A DNA stretch of 64,000 nucleotides from Synaphobranchus kaupii (taxonomy: Eukaryota; Chordata; Actinopteri; Anguilliformes; Synaphobranchidae), in assembly GCA_029718625.1 (NCBI GenBank), contig CM056385.1, forward strand, positions 24,372,895-24,436,894, in the 5' to 3' direction. Position numbers and translations under genes: made by a program. Of this stretch, positions 50,736 to 62,071 are shown one piece after another (position 1 is the first letter of the stretch; the number at the start of each line of letters is the position of its first letter). The notes under the pieces are model-generated. The model made no database searches. It saw only the letters and a list, made by a program, of their open reading frames with translations, and had not been told where the DNA came from.

Positions 50736-50889
50736 TCTATGGATTGGACCCACAGAACTATATAATTCTGTGATTGGACTGCAGCCACAACGGTTTCGAC
50801 ACTCCACCGGATGTAATCCTGCCTTAGCTACTTCCTCTTTTCAGTCCGTAGTTCACTTTTTTCAGTTCATATAGCTTTTATTTTTCCAA

Positions 50890-52345
50890 CAGGATGGGCA
50901 AAAAGGGTGGTGGTATTGCAACCTTATACTCGAGTTCCTGTAAACAAATTAATAGTGGTGATTTCTCAACTTATGAACACCTTGCTGTGATTTTAAAATG
51001 CAACATATCTCTTTTGCTCATCACCATGGTTCATAGATGAGTTTGCTGAACTGCTGTCTAAAGTGTCCACTGATTTTGATAGTGTGATTATATCTGGTGA
51101 CTTTTAACATCCACATTGATAATCCCACTGATGAGTTTTTAAGTCTCTTAAGCTCTTTTGATTTTACCCAACATGTCTCTGGGCCCATGCACAAACATGG
51201 CCACATATTAGATTTGGTCATCACTTATGGTCTTGATATCTATGTCAGCTCTGTTCTTGATGTAGCTATCTCTGATCATTATTGTGTTCTTTTTGATATG
51301 GGCTTAATTATTGATGAAGTCAACACTGATAAGGCGATTAAAAAAAAAGACAGTTCAGATTAAGTGTTTGAATAAATTAATCTTTTGGTCACCAATTGGC
51401 CCACCAACTTATTCCTTCTCTTGTGATGTTTTAGTAGATTGTTTTAACTCTAATGTTTTAAAAAGTATTTACAGTGTTCCTCCAATGAAAACGAAGATTC
51501 TTTCTGGTAAACTAAAAGCTCCATGGAGAAATGGAAATGAAATAAGACAGCTAAAAAGGGACTGCCATAAAGCAGAGAGAAAATGGAGAAAAACAAAGCT
51601 TCAAGTGCACTTTGATATCTATAGAGAGGGCCTTAATGGGTATAATAGGAAATTGAAGCATGCCAGACAAACATTTAGACATTATTAACAACCAAAAAAA
51701 TTATTGAAAAACCTTTTTTTCTACCATTGATAGTCTGATAAATCCCCCCTCTATAACATCTTGTGAACTTCTTTCTACTGCCAAGTGTAATGCATTTGCG
51801 GCATGCTTTAATGAGAAGATTGCAGACATTAGAGTAAAAATCTCTAAAAAAAACACTACTTACAAATGCTGAGTTCCCATCATCATTATGTGGGGGTACT
51901 TCTGATAGCCATATGACACAGTTTGCCATGATTGAAAAAAAAAAAGATTAGCGACATTTTTATCCCTTTTGAGGTCTTCAACCTGTCCCCTTGATCCTTT
52001 TCCCACTACATTTTTTAAAATTGTTTTTAACTGTCTCTCTGAGGATGTGCTCACCATAGTAAATTGCTCTTTACAAACTGGTACTTTTCCTAGCTCACTC
52101 AAAACTGCCATTGTTAGGCCATTATTCAAAAAGAGTAATCTTGATTCTTCAGTAATTGGTAATTATAGACCCATTTCCAATCTCCCTTTTCTTGGAAAAT
52201 ACTTGAAAAAGTGGTGTTCCAGCAATGAAATTACTTTTTGAACATACACTGTATTTATGACAAATTCCAATCTGGGTTTCATGCTTACCATAGCACAGCA
52301 ACTGCAGTGGTTAGGGTGGTCATGGTCAATGACTTAAGAATAAAC
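50890..52345 (+). pseudogene. LINE fragment, endonuclease and start of RT (L2/CR1-like), broken
   Basis: Translations in shifting frames resemble a fish L2/CR1-type LINE. First comes an endonuclease part (GGGIATLYSS, then FIDEFAELLSKVSTDFDSV and IISGDF). One extra T near 51107 shifts the frame, and it continues NIHIDNPTDEF, QHVSGPMHKHGHILDLVI and SDHYCVLFD. A linker follows (APWRNGNEIRQLKRDCHKAE), then the beginning of the reverse transcriptase (CPLDPFPTTF, NYRPISNLPFLGK). Several frameshifts and stops are present, and the polymerase core is missing after about 52345. It cannot encode a working protein and is an old insertion in the C-D intron. Confidence 0.85.
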
Positions 52346-53482
52346 ATAGACTGAATGTTTCTATCTTGGTGCTGTTACATGTACATTTTAACATCAAGTA
52401 GCCTACGGATTGTTTCCAGATTCATATCTGTGAAAACCGCTTCAAATAGGCCTACATGATTTTTGACTCAATGAATGAAAACTACGGAGCAGAAGAATGA
52501 AAACGGTGTGCAATGTTAGAGAAAAGTAACGTTAAACTGTGATTTGTACGGAAGTGGGAGCACAAAGAGAAAGAAGTTAAAGATGACATTAGCCTAGGCT
52601 ACAACTCATTTGATTTGCTTAACCGTTACCTTGGAAGCATTTATGAGTTATGTAACCTACATAGTGTCAACTGGTCAAACACCAGTAAATACAGTAAGCA
52701 TATGGTCGAATATGCTTAATTTAGCTTCCTTTGGGCTACTTAGGAAAATAAAGCTGTTTGACCATGAACTGAATGAAATGTAATACATTGTAACATACCC
52801 GAGACTCGCTTGATTAGCAAGGGGGTAATCTGTGTTTAATTTCATAAAGTACATACAAATGCTGGTTCATAACTGACGGGTCCTCGCAATGGCTCGGGTT
52901 TTGCGAGGAAACTTGCTTTCCGAAGCGAAAGCTTGGCGAAATTGGCAACAGTAAATAAGGAAATCTAGACTTGGGTGGGGCTTGACAAAGGGCCAATATT
53001 GTATTACCAATCAGCTTTGTTCACTCCCCACATGGGTCAATATGTTGTAGTGCTCTGCACTGTGTTTGTTCAGATTTAGGCTATATATCATCTTGCTTGA
53101 TAGTTACGATGTGATTGCTATATTTTCGACAGTAGCTAACAGATGGATTCACCAGTTATTGCTATAATTTGTTGGATTGAGATATTGGATAGCTACAATA
53201 CTAATTGTTGTAATTCTTTTTCTATTGATTTCTCTTTCTTGTTAGGCACTGTGTTCAGATTTTGTACAGAAAATGTATTGTCCCTACTTTGTTTATTTTT
53301 GCGGTAATAACATTTTGATACAGTATTAATTTCTATTACTAAAAATAAGAGATAAAGAAAGCTATTTAAAAATGTTAAGCAATTTAAAGACAGTTAATAC
53401 AAGTATTTATCTTCTTTCTACTGTGGTTTATGTCCTTTTTCAAATTTTTGTGTATGTTGAAATCAACAGCAAGATTGTGATT
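52346..53482. other. Intron sequence between LINE parts
   Basis: This lies between the broken reverse transcriptase and a LINE-like 3' end. No domain is recognised. It may be partly the decayed remainder of the LINE and partly unrelated intron. Confidence 0.4.
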
Positions 53483-53551
53483 CACAAATAAAGCACATTG
53501 AGTCGCTTTCTGCCTGAAATGTGCTCTATAAATCAAATTTGATTTGATAAT
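53483..53551 (+). mobile_element. LINE 3' end with TTTGAT-type tail
   Basis: The stretch AAGCACATTGAGTCGC, then AATGTGCTCTATAAATCAAA, ends in TTTGATTTGAT. This is the usual form of fish L2-like LINE 3' ends. It probably belongs to the LINE at 50890-52345 with an internal loss, or to a separate short copy. It ends 62 bp before exon D. Confidence 0.65.
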
Positions 53552-53613
53552 AAACACAGTAGTTGCTGGTCCACTCTTCTGTTACCTCTGTGACTATTTT
53601 CCCTGCTTTTAAG

Positions 53614-53693
53614 AGTGGCCAGAAGCCTCAGCCAGCCAGTGGAAGGCCGCCTCATGATATCCCCATGGCAACCCAGCCATATAGTGCATATGG
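53614..53693 (+). CDS. Membrane-mucin-like protein, exon D (cytoplasmic tail)
   Basis: The acceptor CCCTGCTTTTAAG and donor TATGG|GTAAGC bound an 80-bp exon. It enters in phase 0, as required by exon C, and leaves two bases of a Gly codon. It encodes a Pro/Gln/Ser-rich peptide beginning SGQKPQPASGRPP and ending QPYSAYG. There are no globular-domain signs, which fits a disordered signalling tail. The intron before it is 9.1 kb and full of transposable elements. Confidence 0.8.
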
Positions 53694-53870
53694 GTAAGCT
53701 GTGCAGCCAGCCCCTGTCACGATGCATCTGTGTGTGCCTGTGTCTAATGTCAGTCCTGAGCATTGCATGTGTCTGTTCTGTGGTGTGCCATAGCTGTTAT
53801 TCAAGGCAGTACAGTTGTAAATGTCTCATTAGTGACTGTGAGCTATGTTGATTGTGTTGTGTTGCTGTAG

Positions 53871-54018
53871 CTATGCCTCTGGTCAACTTTCCAGGAATCA
53901 ATCTTCCAAGAACCCCTATGCCAGTTCCCAACCAAGCAGGAACCCATACGATTCACAGGACAGATATGATGGTTACAGGAGGCCCTTGGACCACCCTGCT
54001 GGGCAAAATGGCATAGTG
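53871..54018 (+). CDS. Membrane-mucin-like protein, exon E (cytoplasmic tail)
   Basis: The exon has acceptor GTTGCTGTAG and donor ATAGTG|GTAAGT. One base completes the Gly codon from exon D, and 49 codons follow, ending in phase 0. The tail has repeated Asn-Pro-Tyr motifs (KNPYASSQPSRNPYDSQ) and further tyrosines (DRYDGYRR). NPxY-like and YxxΦ-like sites can recruit adaptor or endocytic proteins, but that is inferred only from short motifs. Confidence 0.82.
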
Positions 54019-54336
54019 GTAAGTGACCACCTTCTATCACTTCGAGGAGAAAATCATATGGCATGACTGGTAGAAATGGTCATTATTAGTCGTCAGCTAG
54101 CTCCATAAAGTGCTATAAGGACCCACTTGTATTCAAAAAGCCCCGCGTGTCATTGCTGGAATAGTGTTCTCTCAGTCCTTATCCACTGTGGATAATTTCA
54201 CCCATACAGAGTCAAAAGTACCATGTTAATTATGCACATCCTTGGAGGCATCCTTCAGCTTGGATCTAATCTGGGCCATGCCAGTGTCATCATGGCCATA
54301 GTGCTCCCAGGAAGGGAGGGTTTGAGTTATTATGTA

Positions 54337-54577
54337 CAGTTCAAGTCGGAAGTTAACATACGCTTAGGTTGAAGTCATTAAAACTCATTTTTAACCACTC
54401 CATAGATTTCATGTTAACAAACTATAGTGTTGGCAAGTCAGTTAGGAGTAGGACATCTACTTTGTGCATGACACAAGTAATTCTTCCAACAATTGTTTAC
54501 AGATAGATTATTTCACTTTTAATTCACTATATCACAATTACAGTGGGTCAGAAGTTACAACTAAGTTGACTGTGCCT
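54337..54577 (+). mobile_element. Tc1/Sleeping Beauty-like left terminus, truncated
   Basis: TA (54335-54336) is followed by CAGTTCAAGTCGGAAGTTAA, very close to the outer repeat of Sleeping Beauty-type Tc1 elements. About 205 bp later comes the inner direct repeat GTGGGTCAGAAGTTACAAC. The spacing fits the IR/DR layout. The element ends where another repeat starts, so no transposase gene or right end is present. It lies in the intron between exon E and the last exon. Confidence 0.85.
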
Positions 54578-54878
54578 TTAAATTTTTAATATTTGGTCGC
54601 ATATGCTTTGCATGCCATGACTTCCTGATGTCTGTGACCCAACAACATTTTCTGGTACTCTTACAAGCGATACTGTAATGTCTCTGCATTTGAATTGATC
54701 TCTATGGGAATTGGGGGGTGGGACTAGATTTAGCTGTAAATTATGCTGGAATAGTATGGAATACATGATTGGTAAAATGGCTGGAAGTCATCAAGGGTCT
54801 GACGTATCAAACAAGCCTAAACCCATCACTCTGCTGCCAGATATGCAGTAGATATGGATGGATCACTTTAAGGATTGT
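54578..54878 (+). repeat. Dispersed repeat, copy B
   Basis: Same family as 39054-39370 and the two arms at 57677-58302, with TTTGCATGCCATGACTTCC and GGGAATTGGGGGGTGGGAC. It abuts the truncated Tc1 terminus, so it either inserted there or was joined by deletion. Confidence 0.85.
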
Positions 54879-55531
54879 TTCTCCTGACAAAACTTTCAAG
54901 GGCCAAAATTTTGATAAAAATTATATTTTAAAACAGAGGATTATAATAGTACATTTTCACACCTATGTTATCAGTTTTAGGTTTGAAGGCTTTTAGCACA
55001 TTTTTTAAATTGTTTGAAATTGTGAAATCTTGTCTGGGACAAGGGTGTCTCCTGGCTCTTGGCAGGTATAGAAATTTTAAAAATGAAATTAGTCCAAAAA
55101 TGTAATAAATACTTAAAACATTTAAATGTAAATTTTCACCAGAAAAATTTGGATTAATTTGTTGTTTTGAGTAATAATTGTAAGAGTTTTTGGTAGGACA
55201 TGATTTGTCCCAATTCCCAAAAATGGGTGGTATTATGGTGGTGATATTTGGCGCCAGGATTCTTATGTAGACAACTTTGTTCATCCCGCTGAAGGTATTT
55301 CAAGTTTGCATCTACAGTAGGTTGACTTATTAAAAGAAGAATTGGAATGGCTTGATAATAGTTAACAGAATTTGATATGCATGGCAGTAAATTCAGACCA
55401 GATTGCTGTCTCAGGTGCAGTCTAATCGAAATAATGGCGCAGCCCAACACAACACTGTTCACTGGTGAGCAGGAACAACAGGCCACATGTTCCAGTACTC
55501 CGACTTCAAGTTTGTAAATTTTATTTTCCAG
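54879..55531. other. Intron sequence before the last exon
   Basis: This is AT-rich, with overlapping minus-strand frames of 118 and 176 codons that lack recognisable domains. They are judged chance frames. Confidence 0.5.
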
Positions 55532-55648
55532 AGAACCAGCAATTCTGGATACCAGCAAGCAAGTCTGTCCACACCATCCTATTCCGCTCCAGACTACAAC
55601 AGCTCCAGGCCACCGTTTCCTCGAGCCCAGGTGGGCCGACAGTACTGA
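55532..55648 (+). CDS. Membrane-mucin-like protein, terminal coding exon
   Basis: The acceptor TTTTATTTTCCAG opens the exon in phase 0. It encodes 38 residues starting RTSNSGYQQASLSTPSYSAP and ending FPRAQVGRQY, then TGA at 55646-55648. The Tyr/Ser/Pro composition continues that of exons D and E. With exons A-E this gives about 240 residues, of which about 150 are cytoplasmic. The frames on the minus strand across this exon are shadows. Confidence 0.82.
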   Translation, partial: RTSNSGYQQASLSTPSYSAPDYNSSRPPFPRAQVGRQY

Positions 55649-57405
55649 TGTAAAAAGGCTCCCAGAACGACTGTGGTGTGTCACTGATCAAATTCCATAC
55701 TGGCACTCCCTTCCCTAATAGTCTCAGCAGTATTTACCTGTGATCATCAGGAAGGAGACCCTGTGCATAACAAGCAGTATACTGCATGCAGTCGGTAGCC
55801 ATTCTGAATGTCAGTTGCCACAACTATAATCTGTGAATATAATTAATCATTCAAAAGAACGCGTCCTGCTGACTGAATGTCCCCTGCAGTTATGCACTTA
55901 ACAGACATCCTCTTCACATGGATGTACCTGAAATATTAGACATCAACGTCATTTACAGGTGGAATATTAAAGAAAATCAGTAACATAGATTTAAAAGTGA
56001 ACCAGTCACTTGTCTCGCAAAGTGTGATTTAGCGCTAATTCTGGTTGTTACACAATAGCAAAATAATCTTAAAAAGATAATCTACATAAAATTGAATGAC
56101 TGGGATATCACATACAACAGATACAGCGTAGCTGATTCTATTTGACATTTAGAACAATAACTTCTTGGGCCACGAGGAGCTGATATAGCACAGATGTTCA
56201 GTGCTGAAGTTTATGCACCACTTTCATTTTCCAACGCTAACCTTTAACAATAATTATGACAATCAACGTAGTATAGTACACATGGCAACTTAGAATTCTG
56301 TTTTTCAACCTTGAATTATTCAATTCAATTTAAAGACTTGATCCCAAATTAAAATTATTGGCTTGAATTGAAGAGGGCAGTCCACAAGTGCAGACCAAAG
56401 GATCTGAAGGATTTTGAAAAGATTTTGTATTGGGGTTGATCAGATTTTTGTCCTTATAAAAGGAGGATGCGCAAAGTATTGAAATCAAGAATGCCAATAA
56501 TTTGACACCTGTTTTTGTAAAGAAATTATTATTTGTTAAAAACAAAACTAATTGCACACAACTTTAATAGTTGTATTGTAATTGTAACGGTTGTAATAAT
56601 ATTTTTCCCATTGAGCATGCAATTTAGCTCAATACCTGTGCTATTTTACACAGCCTTATTTCAGTCATCTTTATCAAGGTTGACAATAATTCTGGACCTG
56701 ACTATCAATAGAACAGAGGAATTTTTGTTTATGAACAGCATGTAATCTGCATGCTTTTGTTTTAGCATGCGGAAAACAACAGGATAAAGGACAGCATTAA
56801 GAACTTCAGTATTTGAAAAATGTACTTTTAATGTCTCCTTGAAAAGGCAGAACTGTAAATATGCTTGTAAAAAAGTTTGTAAAATTTAATTAAAAAAAGT
56901 GCCACCTATTGCATAGGGCTGTCATGATTAGTGTTTATGAAACATGAAACCGAACAAAATGACTTATTTGGATGGCAGGTATGCCATCTGTCAAGTTACG
57001 GCTTGGAGGGGCATGCTCCATACATATACAGCACCGAGAGTTTGTCATTTCTGTAGGGCACCCTGAAAAGTGGCAATGACAGACTCTCAGCCCTTAAGAA
57101 CAATAATTTTCGTACCTTCTGACCTCATGTAAACAAACATAATTCAGATACAACTTCACGTCCACACAATTAAGCCCCAAATTTGGGTTATTTTTTGCAT
57201 TTTTCCTCCTTGTTCTTCTTCCTTTTCTTGCTGATCACAAATGCTCCAGTCCCATCATCAACAATTTTCCCCATTGGAGATTTAGCTACACACCTGCCAA
57301 TAACAACATCTGATCAAACTAGTCTGATCAAAGTAGCCAATTACAGGATACACAGGCAAAATTAACAATGTGCACGGATGTGAACATGTAATGCTTTTGG
57401 ACATA
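55649..57405 (+). other. Probable 3' UTR and downstream sequence
   Basis: This follows the TGA of the last exon. A candidate ATTAAA poly(A) signal is at 55966-55971, and another at about 56888. No AATAAA is seen before the palindromic element. The UTR end cannot be fixed from sequence alone. No other gene is seen. Confidence 0.4.
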
Positions 57406-58561
57406 CAGCAAGCACCATAATTCATTGGACAGCGACACATTTTTTGTTATTTTGGTTCTGTACTCTACAACTTTGAGTTTGAAAGGATACAATGACATTG
57501 TCATGTGGTTGTAATAAGTGCAGAATTCAGTCAGCTTTAATTTGAGGGTATTTTCATTCACATCAGATAAACCGTTTAGAAATTATACAACCTTTAGTAT
57601 ATAGTACATAGTCCCCCCCCCATTTTCGGGCATCAAAAAATATTGGAAAGTTTAACATAATGTAGAATAAAGTCATATTTTTAAATATTTGGTCGCATAT
57701 CCTTTGCATGCCATGACTTCCTGATGTCTGTGACCCAACAATATCAAAAGTCTATCTTATTTTCTGGTACTCCTACAAGCGATACTATAACCTCTCTGCA
57801 TTTGAATGGATCTCTACGGGAATTGGGGGGTGGGACTTGATTTAGCTGTAAATTACACTGGAACAGTATGAAACACATGGTTGGCTAAATTGCTCTAAGT
57901 CATCAAGGATCTGATGTATCAGACCATCACTCTGCTGCCAGATATGCAGTAAATATGGACAGATAACTTGTTATCCGGAGAACCCACCCTTAAAGTTTTC
58001 CATCCATATCTACTGCATATCTAGCAGCAGAATGATGGTTTGAGGCTCGTTTGATACCTCAGACCCTTGATGACTTACAGCCATTTCGCAAGCTATGTAT
58101 TCCATACTGTCCCAGCATAATTTACAGCTAAATCTAGTCCCACCCCCCAATTCCCATAGAAATCAATTCAAATGCAGAGAAGTTATAGTATCGCTTGTAA
58201 GAGTACCAGAAAATAAGATATCAAGAGTCTTTTGATGTTGTTGGGCCACAAACATCAGGAAATCATGGCATGCAAAGGATATGCGACCAAATATTAAAAA
58301 TTACTTTATTCTACATTATGTTGAACTGCCCACTATTTTTTGATGCCTGAAAATGGAGAGGGGGGGGGGGGGCTGACTATGTACAAAAGGTTCTATAATT
58401 TCTAAACAGTTAATCCGATATAGATGAAAATACCATCAAATTAAAGCTGACAGTCTGCACTTCAACCTCATTGTCATTGTATCCTTTCAAACTCAAAGTG
58501 CTAGTGTACAGAACCGAAATAACAAAAAATGTCACTGTCCAATGAATTATGGTGCTCACTG
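57406..58561. mobile_element. 1.16-kb near-palindromic element flanked by TA (Tc1/mariner-like)
   Basis: The left end CAGCAAGCACCATAATTCAT and right end ATGAATTATGGTGCTCACTG are inverted. They are flanked by TA at 57404-57405 and 58562-58563, the Tc1/mariner target. Arms of about 550 bp match almost throughout and meet near 57970-58000. The inner 300 bp of each arm is the dispersed repeat also present alone at 39054 and 54578. There is a C9 run near 57611 and a G14 run near 58358. No transposase frame is present, so it is a long foldback, non-autonomous form. Confidence 0.9.
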
Positions 58562-61353
58562 TATAAGGAAGTGCACACGTGGTGCTATGTCAGCCAATAG
58601 AACATGTTTTTTCAAAACTTTGTTGTTGCCATGTTTGCTTTGTATTGAAGCTAGCTTGCTTTCCAATAATTGACAAAAAATTAACTATTGCTTTTAGAGC
58701 TGTATAATCTTTGTGCACATTTATATTTCTGAAATGCATTTCTATCACTTCACATACAAACCCCACATAATATTTCATGACTGAGATAGCTACATGACTA
58801 CAAGGTCGGCCATAAAACCTCAGACTCAATTTGTTACTGTTGTGTTAACCTGAGAGAGCACACTGAGCACAGATATACAGTATACCACCAAAGTAGGCGC
58901 TCGTGGTAGACACAGAGTCGCTACAGCTTCATTAAACCAGCAGCATTTTTATATCTATGAGCTACATGACTAGCTAGCTTGCTAACTTCAGCTCAGTTCA
59001 GTTCAAAATGAAAAATGAAACTACTGAAATGTAGCTAGCTAGCCAGCATTTAGCTAATGCTAACAGTTTTTTTTTTTTAACCTACTCTTTTGCATTAACC
59101 CCAAGTGTTCCCCTTTTGTAGCAGCAAAATACAATTGTCAGGCACTCAAAATAAAAAGGGAAATGTTTAAGATTTAACATGGCAAGTTTAGTACGTCATT
59201 CAGTTGAAGCATTAAACAATTAACTTAAGAGAGCTAACGGCAACAGAATCTCTTCAGAAAACACTTGTGAAATATGCAAGAGAGTATGAATACAACACTG
59301 CGTCCGAATGGCTGAACACTTAATCACTGCTGGATTTCCATTAAACTGAATGCATGGCATCTTAAACGTATACAGTTCATTGATTGCATTGAGCAACAGC
59401 TGTATTTTGCTGCCATCTACTGCAAATAGGAAAAAGTGTATTGAAGTGTAAAGCTCAGCACATATCGAGAAGCAAGCATTATTGACACACTGCAAACACC
59501 TTGGAACACAGGGCAACAAAATAAAAGGCTAGACAGTTTGCAAACCAAACAAACACATTTAAGCAGTATATGTTTGTGTCCCTCAAAAGCAGAACACTTG
59601 GGAATTATGCAAAAGAGTAGCCTCCTTAAACAGAGCTACAAGTAAGCCGGTAAGCTCGCTACCACCAAAATATTTACCAAGGACAGAGCTTTGTATGCGT
59701 AACTTTCCATTTTTGTACGTTGAAAACATTTTTTGGTTAATACAATTTTACATTTAGGTAAGTGTACATGTTAAACCCTTTGATGACATTTTGAGAAATC
59801 AAGAGTAAGTTGTAATTATTTTTTTATTTCACATTCAGTATCAGCACTTGCGAAAAAAAAAAAATGTCTGAAATGGTTATGCTTTCACCTTAGAAACCTG
59901 GAACAGTGTGTGGACAAGTGAGAGAAAAAAATAATATGGCACTGACACAAAATGTGGAAAAGGTTCAAGAGCATGTACACTTTCTATAGGCACTATATTT
60001 TATTTTGCAGTGTTCTTTACAAATTCATTACAAATGTAAAAAAAATAAAAGATATTCTGAAATAAAGAATTTCTACCAATAATTGATCATTTGGAACACT
60101 GCAAGGTACCTAAACCCAGTCCGAATTTATTTGATGTTTCAAAATTCTTCACGTCAACTTTTATAAAGAATATAAATCAAGTCATAAAAGTTCAAATGAG
60201 AATTTTTTTTTTTTTACTAATTTCTGTAAAAAATGTGACAATATACGTTAAAAAATGTCTACTTAGGTTTGGGTGGTCTTAGTCGGTACCCCTGCATATT
60301 TATCATTCTGAAATCATATGTCAAACACAAAGGGTGGCCCACAGTAGAGAAAGATGTACTGTGGGGAATTTTCCTAAAAATAAAATATTTTTAATTGAGG
60401 TGCTGTTCTTTGTCCTTATCGTCATACGAATGCAGTGGTACATTTTGTTTTTGCAGATTTGAGAATTATTCAAGCTAAACCAAAATATTTTTCTATACTT
60501 CCTTACTTGCTTATGGAAACTAGTCTCCCATTTTACAGCCAGGACAACTATACAGTATACATACATGGCACACACATGCAAAACACAATTCGCTTAAATG
60601 TTAACTACATCAACACTTTTCTGTCGTACAAATTGCAGAAAAATAGATAAAACATGGGGTATCTTTGGGTGTATCTGGCCTTTAACCTACAATAGTGGAG
60701 TGTCCACATTCAACTTATGTGGCCACTCTGAGGACACAAGAACACTGGTTTGAAAAATGTGAATTCAAATGACAGGTATTTAAATCTTGAGATTCTACTG
60801 TTCTTTTCTACATGAGTCTATCCAACCTCCACAGATTAAGAACCGACAGGTTTTGACATACTTGCTTACTGTTGAATTCCCATGGCATACCAATCTGTCT
60901 ATAAAGGGAAACCAACTTTATTCAGTGATTCTTACCCATTCTTGCAATCCACTCACAGAACCAGAGACGTTCTTATAAAAACATTTATTTTGGTTCCTCA
61001 GTACCAGAAATGCCAACAGTGGTAAAAAAAAAAAAAACATTACTGCAGACATTCTGAGTCATGAGATTGCAAAGTGTGTTACTACATGGCCATCACTATG
61101 TTACTGTAATGGCAAACAGTTAAAAAAAAATAAAAATAAATGTCAACCACTTTAGGGTTACACTGTGGTTAGTTCCCGTGGGTAGGTAAGAGATTACCTC
61201 ACTTAAACCTGGGGTTCTTCAACATATTTCATTTTTGATGGATCAGTTTAGTCCCCATCTTCTGTGAGATTCTGGTGCTAAGGAGACAGTACAGCAGGGA
61301 TGGTCAATTCCCTTCCTGGGAGGCTGGTGTGTATTCAGGTTTTTAAAGTTTGC
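58562..61353. other. No recognised gene
   Basis: This is AT-rich sequence with several A- or T-runs and only short open frames (up to 99 codons, 59220-59519 minus), none with a recognisable domain. The frequent TTTATT words at 59995-60070 could reflect the 3' UTR of a minus-strand gene lying to the right, but no coding exon supports this. Confidence 0.4.
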
Positions 61354-62071
61354 TTTTTTTGCACTAGGATGCCGCCATCTTGTAACAAGCTAGGTTGTGA
61401 CATCACTCGGTTGGTTCGTCTTGGCTGCTCAATGTATTCCTATTGCTAGATGGCGGACTTTCAATGAGCTCAACGATGAATCGTGTTGAAAAAACAAAAC
61501 AAAAAATGCATGGAGGGTACTTTTGTTTTGCCGGGATGCTAGTATTGCCAAACAAAACGTACTAATTTTCACAAACTGCCTCTGAAGAGACCACAACTAC
61601 CGCTGGCTGGATGCTCTGGAATGGCAGAGTCCACCTGTGGGACGGGTCTGCAGTGAAAAAAGCAGACCATTCGTTTTTTAAGACCACAAACTGACTGAAG
61701 CCAGATGCAGTGGTTGGGTGGGAGAGCAAAACTACTATGGTCTATGAGTAGAAGAGACAAGCTGGCTGGCTGGTAGCTGCAGGCTACCTAGCATGAGGAA
61801 CCGACGTAGCCAGTTCGTCAGTTCGCAAAAATTAAAAAGTTATTTTTATTATTACAGTTAAAAGTTTAAAATTAAAGTTTTTTTCAGTAATACTCATTTG
61901 AGCATCCCAGCACAATACAAAAGGACCATCCGTATGTTTTTGTTTTGTTCCTCATGATTCATCGTTGAGCTCATTGAAAGACAGCCCTCTAGCAATAGGA
62001 ATAGAATAGATTGAGCAGCAGAGACAAACCTAGCTTGTTCGAGATGGCTGCACCCTAGTGCAAAAAAAAAA
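61354..62071. mobile_element. ~0.7-kb inverted-repeat element (TTTTTTGCACTAGG ends)
   Basis: The left arm (about 61354-61545: GCACTAGGATGCCGCCATCT, TTCAATGAGCTCAACGATGA) is matched in reverse at about 61899-62071 (TCATCGTTGAGCTCATTGAA, CACCCTAGTGC). The arms have diverged by perhaps 15-20% and surround about 350 bp. No transposase frame is seen. Confidence 0.8.

Noticed and set aside
55154..55684. 176-codon minus-strand frame
   Set aside because: It overlaps the last exon in antisense, shows no domain, and has no splice or promoter support.
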